Positions 1 through 8,659 of a DNA stretch of 40,667 bases are shown here, one piece after another (within the stretch, counting starts at the first letter, position 1; every line of letters starts with the position of its first letter). The position numbers and the translations under genes were made by a program. Source of the DNA: JAAFJT01 sp043744275 (GTDB lineage Bacteria; Bacteroidota; Bacteroidia; Chitinophagales; Saprospiraceae). The stretch lies in assembly GCA_043744275.1 (NCBI GenBank), contig JAYTUY010000306.1, positions 1 to 40,667 of the forward strand, given 5' to 3'. The notes under the pieces were generated by a model. That model was not told where the DNA came from, ran no database searches, and saw only the letters and a program-made list of their open reading frames with translations.

Positions 1-210
1 AAAAATGGTTTGAAAGAGAAAAAACAAGGCTTTACACTCATCAATACTGAGGGGGTCAAAGCACCATTTTCATTTTTTAATTTAATTTTTATCAATTCAG
101 AAATTGCACAAAATGCTGATTATCAATCCGCTCTGCCAAATCAATGGCGCGGCTATTTAATTATGAAAAATATATCAACGAACCTTTGGCAGGAGGATTA
201 CCCAATTTGA
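1..210 (+). CDS. Possible C-terminal end of an upstream gene, or spurious ORF
   Basis: The frame is open from the first base of the window to a TGA at 208-210, so it may be the tail of a gene that starts outside; within the window the first possible start is TTG at 10. The 66-70 residues (ending in WQEDYPI) match no family I recognise. A copy of the dispersed ACTGAGGGG motif is read as N-T-E-G-V, the same frame used in undoubted genes here, which weakly favours real coding. The rest up to 330 is AT-rich and includes a short word (AAACCGCAAAAT followed by AAATGTAAAAGTTT) seen again at 27525-27554. Confidence 0.25.
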   Translation, partial: KNGLKEKKQGFTLINTEGVKAPFSFFNLIFINSEIAQNADYQSALPNQWRGYLIMKNISTNLWQEDYPI

Positions 211-330
211 AAGGGCATTATTTGACATTTCAAACGGCTTGGATATTTTGAAAACCGCAAAATGTAAAATAATAAATATAAAATGTAAAAGTTTGATTGC
301 CAATACTTTATGAGTTTTATCTGAAAAAAG

Positions 331-358
331 AAAGCCGATACTGAGTGGTATCGGCTTT
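331..358. terminator. Bidirectional hairpin terminator after the RRM gene
   Basis: Perfect 11-bp arms AAAGCCGATAC / GTATCGGCTTT with loop TGAGTG, T-rich on both strands. It ends the minus-strand RRM gene. Its centre, ATACTGAGTGGTAT, differs by little from the dispersed motif ATACTGAGGGGTAT. Confidence 0.8.
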
Positions 359-382
359 TTGCTTTAATGACAGAAGAGGCGA

Positions 383-751
383 TTAATAATCACGATTCCA
401 GCGATCATCGCGGCGTTGTGGTTTATCGAAAGAGCGTCTGCTGCTGTTGTTGTTGTCAAATTTCTTGAAACCGCCGCCGCCGCCACTGTTGCCACCGCCG
501 CTGCGGTTTTCACGTGGTTCAGCTTTCTTAACGACGATAGTGCTACCGTCTAATTCAGTACCATCAAGGGCTTGGATAGCTGCTTGACCTTCTGCATCGT
601 TAGGCATTTCTACGAAGCCAAAACCTTTAGAGCGACCGGTTTCACGGTCCATAATAACATTAGCTGATTCTACTTCGCCGAAGCGTTCGAACACTTCTTG
701 CAGCCCCTCGCTACGAGTGCTGAAATTAAGCTTTGCAACAAAAATATTCAT
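383..751 (-). CDS. Glycine-rich single-RRM RNA-binding protein
   Basis: 122 residues. An RNA recognition motif fills residues 1-80: RNP2 is IFVAKL (3-8) and RNP1 is KGFGFVEM (42-49), both with the aromatic residues that stack on RNA bases. A Gly/Asn/Arg/Asp-rich tail (85-122) is typical of the cold-induced Rbp proteins of cyanobacteria and Bacteroidota, which bind single-stranded RNA and are thought to act as RNA chaperones. The ATG at 751 is the natural RRM start. The leader upstream is long and A-rich (about 150 nt), as often seen for cold-shock-type genes. The gene stands alone and ends at a strong hairpin. Family assignment is secure; the specific role is inferred. Confidence 0.93.
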   Translation of the reverse strand: MNIFVAKLNFSTRSEGLQEVFERFGEVESANVIMDRETGRSKGFGFVEMPNDAEGQAAIQALDGTELDGSTIVVKKAEPRENRSGGGNSGGGGGFKKFDNNNSSRRSFDKPQRRDDRWNRDY

Positions 752-904
752 TGAAAAAAATTAAAAAATTAAAAAAATAATGAAAATAAAAATACATAGG
801 TAGTAAAAAATGAACGAACTGGAAGGAGCGAAACTCGAAGAAGCTAACAAAAGGATAAGACCTACACCAACTAACCGGCTCAACCGTTTCTAACACATTT
901 TTAA

Positions 905-936
905 CAAAGGTAATAGCTTTGATTTAGAAATACAAG
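905..936 (-). promoter_or_regulatory. Candidate promoter for the RRM gene
   Basis: On the minus strand TACCTTTG (912-905) fits the Bacteroidota -7 element TAnnTTTG, with a weak -33 element (TTGT, 935-932) 19 nt upstream. It would give a leader of about 145 nt. The same intergenic region carries TACTTTTG on + at 947-954, a possible -7 for the trehalase gene, but without a well-spaced TTTG. Confidence 0.4.
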
Positions 937-1049
937 TGGTAATTTGTACTTTTGTTAAAATAGTTTAATATTCTTACTGATAAAAATAATACAAATTTAA
1001 AATATTTATATTCGTAAGGCTTTTAGTATCAATTTTTTATAAAAAAATT

Positions 1050-2657
1050 ATGAGAAAAATTAATTTTCTGTTCCTCTTTTTAACAGGCTTATTAGCCTGC
1101 AAACAGTCTAATTCAAAAGATACCTTTACTGCCAATTCCTCGCCCAGCATTCGAGATCCAAAAGCTTTCCATAGCCCTGACGAACTCTATGGTGTTTTGT
1201 TTGACTCGGTGCAAAGGAAAGGTGTTTTTCCTGATTCAAAAACTTTTGTTGATTGTACGCCTAATATATCTTCCGATAGCATATTGGCAGCTTATGAGTT
1301 GGAGCGTAAAAAGTCGGATTTTAATTTACAATACTTTGTTAATCAATATTTTACACTTCCAAAGCAACATTCATACAACTATAAGCCCAATTCATATGAA
1401 TCGCCTGAAAAACACATTGAAGAGCTGCTTTTAACTCTGACGCACACACCTGATACGGTAGCTTTTGGCACTTTGTTGCCTTTGCCTAATCCATATGTTA
1501 CAAAAGATGGACGCGCGACGGATGTCAATTACTGGGATTCTTATTTCTCTATGCTCGGTTTACAAGCCGCGGGACGCTCTGATATGGTAGAAAATATGGT
1601 GAATAACTTCGCATACCTCATCAATACTGAGGGGTACGTGCCCAATGGCAATCGCACATATTTTTTATCTCGATCGCAGCCACCGTTCTTTGCTTGCATG
1701 GTACAACTATTGGCTGAAGCGAAAGGAGATGATGTATATAAAAAATATTTACCGCAACTTGAAAAAGAGTATCAATTTTGGATGGATGGTAAACCGACTG
1801 AGGGGGAGAAAGGTACATCTTCAAAACGACATGTTGCTTGGATGGATGGCAACACCCTCAATCGGTATTACGATGATAAAGACAAACCACGTCCTGAATG
1901 TTATAAAGAGGACTTGACAGCTGCTAAAAAAAGCGGTCAAGAGTTGAAATTTGTATATCGCCACATAAGGGCGAGTGCAGAATCAGGTTGGGATTTTTCG
2001 AGCCGTTGGTTTAGCAATGGAAAAGATTTTTCGACCATTCAAACCACCGATATTGTGCCTATTGACCTCAATGCCTTGCTTTATAACCTTGAATTAGTGA
2101 TTATGAAGGGTAAAATATTAGAAAAAAAATTGGACGAAGCAGCCAATTATGAAAAATTAGCCTCTAAGAGACGAGAGGCTTTGATGCGCTATTGTTGGAG
2201 TGAGGATAAGCAAATGTTTTTTGATTTTGATTTTCAAAAATATAAGAAAAAAGAAATTTATTCTTTAGCAGCCGTTTTTCCGCTATATTTTAGAATGGTG
2301 ACTAAACGAGAAGCTGATAAAGTCGCTGATGCCATTGAAAAAATGTTTTTACGCTCGGGTGGAGTCGTTACAACACTCAATAATACAGGACAAGCATGGG
2401 ATTCGCCTTATGGATATGCGCCTTTGCAATGGATGACCATCAAAGCTTTGCGAAATTACGGACACTATGTTTTAGCCGATAATATAAAAAAACGGTGGGT
2501 TGACCTCAATCTGAAAGTCTATAAATCCTCAGGTAAAATGCTCGATAAATACAATGTAGAAGACATGTCGATTGAATCGGGTGGTAGTGATTACTCTCCT
2601 CAAGACGGATTTGGTTGGACAAATGGCGTTTTATTGAAGCTTTTAAAAGAAAAATAA
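1050..2657 (+). CDS. treA: Trehalase, GH37, lipoprotein
   Basis: 535 residues; hydrolyses trehalose to two glucose. The N-terminus is a lipoprotein signal with lipobox LLAC (Cys17), so the enzyme is probably anchored in the periplasm or at the outer membrane. GH37 signatures are present: DGRATDVNYWDSYF replaces the PGGRFxExYxWDSYW signature, then PNGNRTYFLSRSQPP, ESGWDFSSRW (carrying the catalytic acid Asp), QAWDSPYGYAPLQW, and a GGSDYSPQDGFGWTNG C-terminal end. Length is normal. Two dispersed-motif copies (1626, 1797) are read as NTEGY and PTEGE; the first sits just before the conserved PNGNRTYF segment, the second in a loop. It stands alone on the + strand. Glucose released could feed the epimerase gene downstream. 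Confidence 0.93.
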   Translation: MRKINFLFLFLTGLLACKQSNSKDTFTANSSPSIRDPKAFHSPDELYGVLFDSVQRKGVFPDSKTFVDCTPNISSDSILAAYELERKKSDFNLQYFVNQYFTLPKQHSYNYKPNSYESPEKHIEELLLTLTHTPDTVAFGTLLPLPNPYVTKDGRATDVNYWDSYFSMLGLQAAGRSDMVENMVNNFAYLINTEGYVPNGNRTYFLSRSQPPFFACMVQLLAEAKGDDVYKKYLPQLEKEYQFWMDGKPTEGEKGTSSKRHVAWMDGNTLNRYYDDKDKPRPECYKEDLTAAKKSGQELKFVYRHIRASAESGWDFSSRWFSNGKDFSTIQTTDIVPIDLNALLYNLELVIMKGKILEKKLDEAANYEKLASKRREALMRYCWSEDKQMFFDFDFQKYKKKEIYSLAAVFPLYFRMVTKREADKVADAIEKMFLRSGGVVTTLNNTGQAWDSPYGYAPLQWMTIKALRNYGHYVLADNIKKRWVDLNLKVYKSSGKMLDKYNVEDMSIESGGSDYSPQDGFGWTNGVLLKLLKEK

Positions 2658-2789
2658 GCATATTTTTTGGATGTTATTTGTTGACTCGGCTTGCTTTTTG
2701 ATTTATAATGTACCCTATGCAATGCCTCCAGTTAGAGATATTATTATTTAACTTATCATCTTTACAACTCATTTAACCGATTAATTTTA

Positions 2790-3899
2790 ATGAAAAAAAT
2801 TATACTCACAACTTTAATCATAGCCTCTATTTTGGCGACTTCTCATGCTCAAAATGGTGGTGGCTGTCAAAAGGCTATTTCTCTCACGCCAGGTACTTAT
2901 TTGTCTGATTCGATGGTCGTCGGGGCAGCCACTTTTGATAGTATTTATCCCAATCCAAATAGAGCCATTTGGTATAAATTCACGCCTTCTCAAGATGGTT
3001 TGATGAATATTTCATCATGTGGCGGTGGGTCTGATACACGGCTTTTTATTTACTCAGGCTCTTGCAATTCGCTTGATTTGTTTGGATACAATGATGATTA
3101 TTGCGCTAAAAATGCGTCGGGTGAAGAAACGGCTTCCGATATTTCAAAATTTGTGAAAGCAGGTAAAACCTATTATTTTGAATGGGATAGTGCTTGGGAT
3201 TCTATTCGTTTTGGCTTTTCATTGTCTTTTTCAAGCAATTATGTACCGACTTCTATGCAGGCTTGCTCTTCTGCAAAAGCCATCAACGCTGGGCGAACTG
3301 TTGTAGATTCTATCATCGGTTTTGCTACACATGGTGATGCAGGGCATTCCAATTGGTACAAATATACACCTACAAAAAACGGGAAACTCTCCATTTCTGC
3401 TTGTGGCATTGATGCTGATACCCGCCTGTGGGTGTATAAAGGCACTTGCAATTCGCTTGTTTCTGTAGCAGAAAGTGATGACGAATGCGATGGTGCTACT
3501 CTCAGAGAAATAGCTGTGGCTATCAGCGGATTGGCAGTGACTGCCAATACCACCTATTATTTAGAATGGGATGATAGTTGGGAAAACGTACCTTTTGAAT
3601 TCAATTTGACCTTTGATGCGGCATCAGGTTTGAATAATGAAGAGCTTTCAAAAAGCATTACCCTTGCCCCAAATCCAGCGAGTGATTTTTTAGAAGTTCA
3701 TTTTAATTTAGACAAAACAGCGGATATTGAGTTGAACATTTTTAATACAATGGGTCAAGCCATTTTATCTAAAAAAGCAGGATCTATACTGAGGGGGGTC
3801 GAAAAATTAGATGTGAGCGGTTTGAATGCAGGCATATATATTATGCAAATATCAGACGGTACAAAACAGACTAATAAAAAAGTGCTTATCAACAGATAA
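2790..3899 (+). CDS. Secreted protein with type IX secretion sorting domain
   Basis: 369 residues. Signal peptide 1-20 (cleavage after SHA). Two homologous domains of about 115 residues follow (about 24-145 and 158-275), each with an AIWYKFTP/SNWYKYTP strand, a DTRLFIYSGSC/DTRLWVYKGTC segment, paired cysteines and a TYYFEWD/TYYLEWD end. This is the PPC-like beta-sandwich seen in many secreted Bacteroidota proteins. The last about 80 residues (from SITLAPNPASDFLEV to NKKVLINR) are a type A T9SS C-terminal domain, used for export across the outer membrane and attachment to the surface. No catalytic domain is visible, so it is likely an adhesive or structural surface protein. A motif copy (3788, six Gs) is read as ILRGV inside the sorting domain. 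Confidence 0.88.
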   Translation: MKKIILTTLIIASILATSHAQNGGGCQKAISLTPGTYLSDSMVVGAATFDSIYPNPNRAIWYKFTPSQDGLMNISSCGGGSDTRLFIYSGSCNSLDLFGYNDDYCAKNASGEETASDISKFVKAGKTYYFEWDSAWDSIRFGFSLSFSSNYVPTSMQACSSAKAINAGRTVVDSIIGFATHGDAGHSNWYKYTPTKNGKLSISACGIDADTRLWVYKGTCNSLVSVAESDDECDGATLREIAVAISGLAVTANTTYYLEWDDSWENVPFEFNLTFDAASGLNNEELSKSITLAPNPASDFLEVHFNLDKTADIELNIFNTMGQAILSKKAGSILRGVEKLDVSGLNAGIYIMQISDGTKQTNKKVLINR

Positions 3900-3924
3900 G
3901 CTTTTCTATAAAATTTCTACTTTT

Positions 3925-3968
3925 AAGCCTTTGTTTTCAGTCTTTTGAAAACAAAGGCTTTTTTTATT
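3925..3968 (+). terminator. Rho-independent terminator
   Basis: Perfect 15-bp arms (3925-3939 and 3946-3960, AAGCCTTTGTTTTCA / TGAAAACAAAGGCTT), 6-nt loop, then a run of T. It terminates the T9SS cargo gene. Confidence 0.9.
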
Positions 3969-4024
3969 CAAAATAATCATTTTTGAAAAACTGAGAAATC
4001 AACATTAAAATAAAGACATCCACT

Positions 4025-4954
4025 ATGTACAAGCATACAATAGAACCTTTTGGCAAATTTGAAAAACACATAATTGAAAATGAGCAAGGCGATTCATTTG
4101 CCATAGTGCCAGCCTTTGGAGCCAATCTTTTGGACTTAAAATTCAACCATATTTCAGTCCTTGATGGCTACCAAACGCCTGAGGAGTTGGTCAAAAATAG
4201 TTGGTCAAAAAACATCATTCTTTTCCCTTTTCCCAATCGCTTACGTGACGGGCGATATACACACGAGGGCATCTCTTACCAATTTGATATAAATAATGCG
4301 GATACTCAAAATGCGATTCATGGCTTCAGTAAAGATGTGCTGATGACAGTTGCAAAGGTTAAAACGGATGCTCAAACAGGCTCAATTACCTGCGTATATG
4401 AGCACGATGGTACGCATAAGGCTTACCCTTTCAAATTTATGTTTAAAATCATGTTTATACTGAGGGGGGGTGAATTTGAAATAGAAATGAAATTTAATAA
4501 TCTTGAAAATAAGCCGATTCCAGTCGGTTTGGGTTGGCATCCATATTTCCGAATTTCTGAAAAATCAGATGACACATCGTTGCAAATGCCTGATTGTCAA
4601 TTGATTATGATTGATGAGCGCATGTTGCCAACTGGTAAAAAACAAGCGTTTAAGGATTTTGAGGCATTGAAAAAAATAGGTTCTACCTTTTTGGACAATG
4701 GTTTTTATATCAATAATCAAACAGAAAATGCAGAGGTTATTCTACAATCTGAACTCGGTACACTCACTTATTGGCAGGAGACGGGCGCAGCTAAATGGAA
4801 TTATGTTCAAGTATTCACGCCGCCGCATCGCCTAAGCATTGCCATTGAGCCGATGACTTGTAATATGGATGCTTTTAACAATAAAGACGGGCTGGTTTTA
4901 TTAACACCAAAAGCCACTTTAGATGGAAAATTTGGGGTTAAATTTTCAAAATAA
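4025..4954 (+). CDS. Aldose 1-epimerase family protein
   Basis: 309 residues of the galactose mutarotase-like beta-sandwich. It interconverts alpha and beta anomers of aldoses. Expected catalytic features are visible: His in NAIHGF, His in GLGWHPYF, and the Glu base in RLSIAIEPMT. The FPFPNRLRDGRY segment is typical of this cytosolic family. No signal peptide. The dispersed motif at 4459 has the longest G-tract on the + strand (seven Gs) and is read in frame as ILRGGEF; a slip there would shift the reading frame. It lies between a terminator and pnuC, probably as a separate transcript. Preferred sugar unknown. Confidence 0.85.
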   Translation: MYKHTIEPFGKFEKHIIENEQGDSFAIVPAFGANLLDLKFNHISVLDGYQTPEELVKNSWSKNIILFPFPNRLRDGRYTHEGISYQFDINNADTQNAIHGFSKDVLMTVAKVKTDAQTGSITCVYEHDGTHKAYPFKFMFKIMFILRGGEFEIEMKFNNLENKPIPVGLGWHPYFRISEKSDDTSLQMPDCQLIMIDERMLPTGKKQAFKDFEALKKIGSTFLDNGFYINNQTENAEVILQSELGTLTYWQETGAAKWNYVQVFTPPHRLSIAIEPMTCNMDAFNNKDGLVLLTPKATLDGKFGVKFSK

Positions 4955-5011
4955 TTTTTTTATAAAACAAAAAATACTGAAGGGTATAATTTTTTTAAAA
5001 AACGCATTAAA

Positions 5012-5671
5012 ATGAGCTTTTTTGATATTCAAAATATAGCATTCAGAACATTGGGCTACGATATGAGCTGGATAGAACTCGTAGCCACTGTGTTTGGGCT
5101 ACTGGCTGTTTGGCTCAGTGCCAAAGAGCATATTTCTAATTGGGGTTTTGGATTGATTAATGTGGCATTATCTGCCTTTGTATTTTTTCAATCGCAATTA
5201 TATTCTGATGTGTTTTTGCAAGGGTATTTTTTCGCAACAGGTCTTTATGGTTGGTGGCAATGGTCGAGGGTGGATAAAACCAATGCTGAACATGCTGTAA
5301 AAATCTCTTTCATGACCCCTCAGTATCAAATAAGAACAGCCATTTTTATTATTGTTTCTACTGTTTTAATTGGCTATTTTATCCAAACAGGCGGTTTACA
5401 AAAAACATTTCCTTCAATATTTACGCAACCTGCCGCCTTTCCGTATGCTGATACGCTCATTATGATGATGAGCATAGTCGGCAATTATTTATTAACGATT
5501 AAAAAAATTGAGTCGTGGATATTGTGGGTAGCCGTGGATATGATTGCGCCTGTATTATATTTTCAAAAAGGCTTGCTTCTTTTTACTTTTGAATACCTCA
5601 TTTTCCTCGCATTAGCCATATTTGCCTTGTTGAATTGGTTGAAAATTTACAAAAAACAAGTTGCTATTTAA
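5012..5671 (+). CDS. pnuC: Nicotinamide riboside transporter PnuC
   Basis: 219 residues, about seven predicted membrane helices. The family hallmark is here: NWGFGLINVALSAFVF, then QLYSDVFLQGYFF and GLYGWWQW, and a second half with ESWILWVAVDMIAPVLYF. PnuC imports nicotinamide riboside for NAD synthesis by facilitated diffusion, with trapping by a cytosolic kinase. No nadR-like kinase or riboswitch was found nearby; the 57-nt upstream gap holds only a motif variant (4976). A minus-orientation motif copy (5316) is read as TPQY. Some PnuC-fold proteins carry other vitamins (PnuT, PnuX), so the substrate is the usual one by similarity only. Confidence 0.88.
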   Translation: MSFFDIQNIAFRTLGYDMSWIELVATVFGLLAVWLSAKEHISNWGFGLINVALSAFVFFQSQLYSDVFLQGYFFATGLYGWWQWSRVDKTNAEHAVKISFMTPQYQIRTAIFIIVSTVLIGYFIQTGGLQKTFPSIFTQPAAFPYADTLIMMMSIVGNYLLTIKKIESWILWVAVDMIAPVLYFQKGLLLFTFEYLIFLALAIFALLNWLKIYKKQVAI

Positions 5672-5740
5672 ATCCATTTCAAATAAGGCAATTTTGTTTC
5701 GATTATTATTTTTAAGTTAAAATACAGCATTTTTAAAGGT

Positions 5741-5769
5741 TTTCACGTTAAAAAAAACACTTAACTTTG
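5741..5769 (+). promoter_or_regulatory. Candidate promoter of sucA
   Basis: TAACTTTG (5762-5769) matches the -7 element TAnnTTTG, preceded about 18 nt upstream by TTTC (5740-5743) as a weak -33. The predicted start of transcription is near 5776, giving a leader of about 40 nt. Confidence 0.5.
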
Positions 5770-5814
5770 CAGCCCAATTTTTGTTTTATTTTTAAATCTA
5801 AAATTCAAGATTAG

Positions 5815-8580
5815 ATGAGTAGTGATTTTTCATTTATAGCCAATGCCCACCCGTCGTACATAGAAAATTTGTACAAAGACTATGCGAACGACCCCACTTC
5901 GATTGACCAATCGTGGGCAATGTTTTTCAAAGGTTTTGATTATGCTGGAACTGGCAGCAACGGCAATGGCAACGGACACAGCAATGGTGCAACAGCCACA
6001 CTTGCTTCTGGAAGCTTAACGGCAATACCACAAAAAGAAATTGCAGTGATGATGTTGATAGATGGTTATCGCCATCGCGGGCATTTGCTTTCTACAACCA
6101 ATCCCATCAAGCCGCGTCGCGACCGCAAGCCACGTCTCACCGCTGCCGACTATGGTTTGGGTGAGCAAGATATGGCTTCTATATTCTTTGCAGGCGAAGT
6201 ATTGGGCTTGAAAAATGCCACTTTGCAACAAATAATTGAAAAATTAGACGCTATTTATTGTGGCAATATAGGTTTTGAATATTCTCATATCGAAAATTTT
6301 GAAAAACGCTCTTGGTTGAGGAATAAAATTGAAAATCGGACGCTTGCCGATGGACATGGTTTTAATATTGATAAAAAACGACGTATCCTTGAAAAACTCA
6401 ATGAAGCAGTGGGTTTTGAAGAGTTTTTAGGTAAAAAATTCATTGGTAAAAAACGCTTTTCGCTTGAAGGTGGTGAGTCAACGATTCCAGGTTTGGATGC
6501 CATCATCAACATGGGCGCGGACAATGATGTGGAAGAAGTGGTGATTGGAATGGCGCACAGAGGTCGGTTGAACGTGTTGGCGAATATCATGCGCAAGACA
6601 TACGATAATATTTTCAACGAATTTGATGAAGCCGTGCCAGCCCTCAGTCATGGCAGCGGCGATGTGAAATACCATTTAGGTTTTTCGTCGCAAGTGAATA
6701 CACCTGTGGGTAAAACGGTTTACTTAAAATTATTGCCTAACCCTTCGCATTTGGAAGCGGTTGACCCTGTGGTTGTTGGCTATTCCAGAGCGAAAGCGGA
6801 TATATTATATGGTAGTGATTATGACCGTATTTTGCCTATTATGATTCATGGTGATGCAGCGGCAGCCGGTCAAGGCATCGTTTATGAAGTTGTTCAAATG
6901 AGTCAATTGCCTGGGTATTATGCAGGCGGAACGATACATTTTGTCATCAATAATCAAATTGGCTTTACGACCAATTTTGATGATGCCCGCTCTTCAACTT
7001 ATTCTACGAGCGTAGGCAATGTCGTGCAAGCCCCTACTTTCCACGTCAATGGCGATGACCCTGATGCAGTGGTTTTTGCTTGTGAATTGGCAGTAGCCTA
7101 CCGTCAAGAGTTCAATAATGATGTGTTTATTGATATGGTTTGTTATCGCAAACATGGTCATAATGAGAGTGATAATCCTGAGTTCACACAGCCTTTGATG
7201 TGGAAAACGATTAGAAATCACTTGAATCCACGCGATATTTATATTCAAAAACTCGCCGAGCACAGTGAAATCTCGAAGGATATGGCTGAGCAATTGAAAA
7301 AAGAATACGACGATTTTCTTCAAGAGCGTCTTGCGGGTGTGAAGCAGGGCAATTTGCCTTATGCCTATCAAGAGCCTGAGCAAAATTGGCGCAATCTTAA
7401 AAAAAATACGGATGAAGAGGACTATGATTCATCGCCTGAAACGGGTATTGCGAGAGAGACTATTGATAAAATATTGAACCATTTGATGACTTTGCCGACA
7501 GGTTTTTCACCTTTGAAAGATGTTTTAAGATATTTGGAAGGTAAGAAAAAACTGTTAGCCGCTAATAAATTGGATTGGGGATATGGCGAATTAATGGCTT
7601 ATGCCTCACTCATGTTGGAAGGTAAAAACGTGCGATTGAGTGGTGAAGATGTGAAACGGGGTACTTTTAGCCACCGCCACGCTTGCTTTTTTGATGCTGA
7701 AACCAACGCTGAATACAATCGCCTCAATACAGTTTCGGACAAAGCAGGGCAATTTTATATCTACAATTCGTTCCTTTCAGAATATGCTGTTATGGGTTTT
7801 GAATATGGCTATGCTTTTGCATCGCCCGACCCTTTGGTGATTTGGGAAGCGCAATTCGGTGATTTCAATAATGGTGCTCAGACAATTATAGACCAATTTG
7901 TAGCAGCTGGTGAGTCAAAATGGCAGCGTCAAAATGGCTTGGTGCTTCTTCTGCCGCATGGTTATGAAGGGCAAGGTCCCGAGCATTCATCAGCGAGGCT
8001 TGAAAGATTTTTACAGTTGTGTGCTGAAAATAATATGACCATAGCGAATGTGACGACTCCTGCTAATTTCTTTCATTTAATGCGCCGTCAATTGGTGCGT
8101 CCTTTCCGCAAACCGTTGATAGTCATGTCGCCTAAATCATTGTTGCGCCATCCAGATTGCGTATCGGATATTAAGGATTTTGAATTGGGCAATCGTTTTC
8201 AAGAAGTGATTGATGACCCCTCAGTATTGGATGCTAAAAAAGCTAAAAAAGTGCTATTCTGTTCAGGTAAGATCTATTATGACTTATTAAACAAACAAAA
8301 AGTTGATAATAGAGCAGATATTGCCATCGTTCGAGTAGAGCAAATTTATCCTTTCCCTGAAAAACAGGTGAAAGCCATCATGAAAAAATATGCGAAAGCT
8401 GAGTATTTATGGGTTCAAGAAGAGCCTAAAAATAATGGCGCCTGGTTTCATTTGGCGACTTTTCATAGCGAATTGGGCTTAAAATATGTCGGTCGGAAAG
8501 CCTCCGCATCGCCTGCGTCAGGTTTTGTAAAAGTGCATACTAAGGAACAAGAAGCCATTGTTGAGAAGGCTTTTGAATAA
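5815..8580 (+). CDS. sucA: 2-oxoglutarate dehydrogenase E1 component
   Basis: 921 residues, thiamine-diphosphate-dependent decarboxylase of the citric-acid cycle; with E2 (SucB) and E3 it forms succinyl-CoA. Visible landmarks: N-terminal E2-binding segment (SYIENLYKDYANDPTSIDQSW), a Gly/Asn-rich linker (46-65), GMAHRGRLNVL, IHGDAAAAGQGIVYEV, the ThDP site from ...HVNGDDPDAVV to YRKHGHNESDNPEFTQP, and a transketolase-like pyrimidine domain with GTFSHRHACFFDAET and EAQFGDFNNGAQTIIDQF. Full length. No sucB follows; a long hairpin and an opposite-strand gene do, so E2 must be encoded elsewhere. Only one motif copy (8217, read DPSVL) falls in its 2.8 kb. Confidence 0.96.
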   Translation: MSSDFSFIANAHPSYIENLYKDYANDPTSIDQSWAMFFKGFDYAGTGSNGNGNGHSNGATATLASGSLTAIPQKEIAVMMLIDGYRHRGHLLSTTNPIKPRRDRKPRLTAADYGLGEQDMASIFFAGEVLGLKNATLQQIIEKLDAIYCGNIGFEYSHIENFEKRSWLRNKIENRTLADGHGFNIDKKRRILEKLNEAVGFEEFLGKKFIGKKRFSLEGGESTIPGLDAIINMGADNDVEEVVIGMAHRGRLNVLANIMRKTYDNIFNEFDEAVPALSHGSGDVKYHLGFSSQVNTPVGKTVYLKLLPNPSHLEAVDPVVVGYSRAKADILYGSDYDRILPIMIHGDAAAAGQGIVYEVVQMSQLPGYYAGGTIHFVINNQIGFTTNFDDARSSTYSTSVGNVVQAPTFHVNGDDPDAVVFACELAVAYRQEFNNDVFIDMVCYRKHGHNESDNPEFTQPLMWKTIRNHLNPRDIYIQKLAEHSEISKDMAEQLKKEYDDFLQERLAGVKQGNLPYAYQEPEQNWRNLKKNTDEEDYDSSPETGIARETIDKILNHLMTLPTGFSPLKDVLRYLEGKKKLLAANKLDWGYGELMAYASLMLEGKNVRLSGEDVKRGTFSHRHACFFDAETNAEYNRLNTVSDKAGQFYIYNSFLSEYAVMGFEYGYAFASPDPLVIWEAQFGDFNNGAQTIIDQFVAAGESKWQRQNGLVLLLPHGYEGQGPEHSSARLERFLQLCAENNMTIANVTTPANFFHLMRRQLVRPFRKPLIVMSPKSLLRHPDCVSDIKDFELGNRFQEVIDDPSVLDAKKAKKVLFCSGKIYYDLLNKQKVDNRADIAIVRVEQIYPFPEKQVKAIMKKYAKAEYLWVQEEPKNNGAWFHLATFHSELGLKYVGRKASASPASGFVKVHTKEQEAIVEKAFE

Positions 8581-8596
8581 AATTATGGTATAGTGT

Positions 8597-8640
8597 CAAC
8601 TCTCGTAGGGTTTCAAACCCTACGAGAGTTGTGTTTAAAA
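8597..8640. terminator. Long palindromic hairpin between convergent genes
   Basis: Perfect 17-bp arms (8597-8613 and 8615-8631) around a single central C, CAACTCTCGTAGGGTTT and its complement. It lies between the ends of sucA (+) and the DUF3089 gene (-), so it can serve as a bidirectional terminator, although the T-run is short. Confidence 0.6.
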
Positions 8641-8659
8641 AAATTGAAAAAATAAACTC

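Noticed and set aside
5672..5814. Riboswitch for pnuC or sucA
   Set aside because: No conserved NAD, TPP or other riboswitch core was seen, and the leader is ordinary promoter DNA.
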